Assembly: GCA_015069425.1 (NCBI GenBank)
Contig: SVIP01000002.1
Span: forward strand, 226,638-290,637
From: Clostridiales bacterium
GTDB lineage: Bacteria > Bacillota > Clostridia > Christensenellales > Borkfalkiaceae
DNA: 64,000 bases
Reading direction: 5' to 3'
In this document: piece by piece, positions 63,097-64,000 of the stretch
Numbering within the stretch: the stretch's first letter is position 1
Layout: each line of letters opens with the position of its first letter
Notes under the pieces: model-generated
What the model saw: the letters and a program-made list of their open reading frames with translations, nothing else
The model's database searches: none
Told to the model about the DNA's origin: nothing
Position numbers and translations under genes: made by a program

Positions 63097-63306
63097 TTTT
63101 ACGAGGGCGGGAATTTTATTATATTATATATTATATAATGTTTACGCGTGCGCGCGCGAGAGGAGTTGTGTTTTTCGTTTTGGCAAAAGCGCAATATATT
63201 GTGGTTTATTTAAAATAGTGGTTTTTGATAGAAAAACACTAAAAAACACGCAAAAAAACTTATTTTAAACTTTTTTAATTTTTTTTAAAAAACATTGAAA
63301 AAACGT

Positions 63307-63335
63307 TTGACATTTAAATTGTTTTCCTATATAAT
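63307..63335 (+). promoter_or_regulatory. rRNA promoter P1
   Basis: TTGACA, a 17-nt spacer and TATAAT; all twelve positions match. A/T runs directly upstream resemble an UP element. Confidence 0.85.
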
Positions 63336-63520
63336 CGGTAATGCTCTCCAACGAGAGCGCATAAATACAGCAAGCAAAATCGTTAGAAATTATCAAGTGA
63401 TTTGCAGTCTGGCAAAATTCAAAATATCGTGCGTGGGTATCCACATAAACACAATATTTAGTGGTCAGAAAAAAAGTTTGAAAAAAGTTAAAAAAAATTA
63501 AAAAAACTTTGAAAAAACGC

Positions 63521-63549
63521 TTGACTTAATGAAATGCTTATGTTATTAT
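63521..63549 (+). promoter_or_regulatory. rRNA promoter P2
   Basis: TTGACT, a 17-nt spacer and TATTAT. It is preceded by the same AAAAAACG-type A/T tract as P1, which suggests duplication of the promoter unit. Confidence 0.75.
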
Positions 63550-63780
63550 ATGTAGGCTGTCGCTCAGATGACAGCAAACGTCAACCGAAGTTGACGGGAG
63601 TAGCTTAAAAATTGAATAGAAGGAAATATGACGAAATAATAGTTATTTTGTAAAGTTTCTGTCAAAATCTTTTGAGTATAGTATGTACTTGAAAACAGTC
63701 ATTATATGACACAACATAAACGCTAAACAAAGCGAAATTCGTTAGAGCAGTTGAACTGAAAAGTTCGGCTTTAAATAATT

Positions 63781-64000
63781 AAACTTAAGAGTTTGATTCT
63801 GGCTCAGGACGAACGCTGGCGGTGTGCTTAATACATGCAAGTCGAGCGGAGATTGAGAAGCTTGCTTCTTAATCTTAGCGGCGGACGGGTGAGTAACGCG
63901 TGAGCAACCTGCCTATATCTGGGGAACAACAGTTGGAAACGACTGCTAATACCGCATAAGACCACAGTGGGGCATCCCACAGGGGCCAAAGATTTATCGG
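63781..64000 (+). rRNA. 16S ribosomal RNA, 5' part
   Basis: The universal 16S start (AGAGTTTGATTCTGGCTCAG, then GACGAACGCTGGCGG and CATGCAAGTCGAGCG) is unmistakable. The gene continues beyond the window. The first base is approximate, by analogy with other 16S genes. Confidence 0.98.

Larger units (their letters stand above)
63100..63780 (+). other. rRNA operon upstream region
   Basis: No gene is supported; a 68-codon frame over the first promoter looks spurious. The stretch holds an alternating purine-pyrimidine tract (ACGCGTGCGCGCGCG, 63144-63158) in an otherwise AT-rich background, A/T tracts that could act as UP elements, two tandem promoters and, after each, a small hairpin (GCTCTC/GAGAGC near 63343 and GCTGTC/GACAGC near 63557). 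Confidence 0.6.

Noticed and set aside
63295..63501. A 68-codon frame upstream of 16S rRNA
   Set aside because: It contains the rRNA promoter P1, has no ribosome site and no recognisable sequence; rRNA leaders do not usually code.

Overview
The window comes from an AT-rich, low-GC Gram-positive (Bacillota) anaerobe. Reasons: a clostridial-type pyruvate:ferredoxin oxidoreductase, a flavodiiron protein, an ECF vitamin-uptake cassette, Veg, YerC, a Spo0A relic, strong AGGAGG ribosome sites and TTGACA-N17-TATAAT promoters. An uncultured gut Clostridia lineage is a reasonable guess, but the sequence does not name a species.

Layout. 1-0.25 kb: 3' end of RNase P RNA. 0.3-12.3 kb: replication and translocation core. 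mnmG, dnaA, jag, yidC, yidD, rnpA, rpmH and dnaN lie on the minus strand; recF diverges from dnaA, and rsmG diverges from dnaN across a 537-bp AT-rich gap. 12.3-17.0 kb: a frameshifted membrane protein, an amino-acid ABC importer operon ending in a TrpR-like regulator, and a membrane-anchored extracellular protein. 17.1-25.3 kb: nifJ, then ecfA1-ecfA2-ecfT-truA and the rplM-rpsI operon with a structured leader. 25.3-36.6 kb: a structured leader RNA ahead of a SLOG gene, a surface lipoprotein, a spo0A split by an in-frame stop and lacking its phosphoacceptor Asp, a sugar-isomerase/E1-fusion/SDR operon with a divergent AraC regulator, an acidic zinc-ribbon protein and veg. 36.6-40.0 kb: coaE, polA and tRNA-Leu(CAA).

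40.1-57.6 kb is a composite mobile island. It carries an ABC-three-component (ABC-3C) conflict operon, a candidate large structured RNA, a Tn4451-like mobilization region (MobV relaxase with an apparent ATA start, preceded by a 10-codon leader peptide and alternative hairpins, then a TnpW-like protein), a tyrosine recombinase, an XRE-RES-nuclease module and a large serine recombinase.

The most striking system is at 45.6-53.3 kb. A tyrosine recombinase is followed by a 123-bp segment bounded by perfect 17-bp inverted repeats. The segment holds a good promoter that currently points away from the downstream operon. That operon encodes a lipoprotein with a probable cohesin-like domain, a 1615-residue secreted protein with a dockerin, InlB-type repeats, a DnaJ-like Cys-rich domain and leucine-rich repeats, and a GIY-YIG-like protein. 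I read this as a phase-variable ON/OFF switch controlling a cohesin-dockerin surface display pair, captured in the OFF orientation.

57.7-64 kb returns to housekeeping: a DUF4143 ATPase, tRNA-Arg(CCG), a CBS/CorC membrane protein, mnmA, a flavodiiron protein, tandem rRNA promoters and the start of a 16S rRNA gene.
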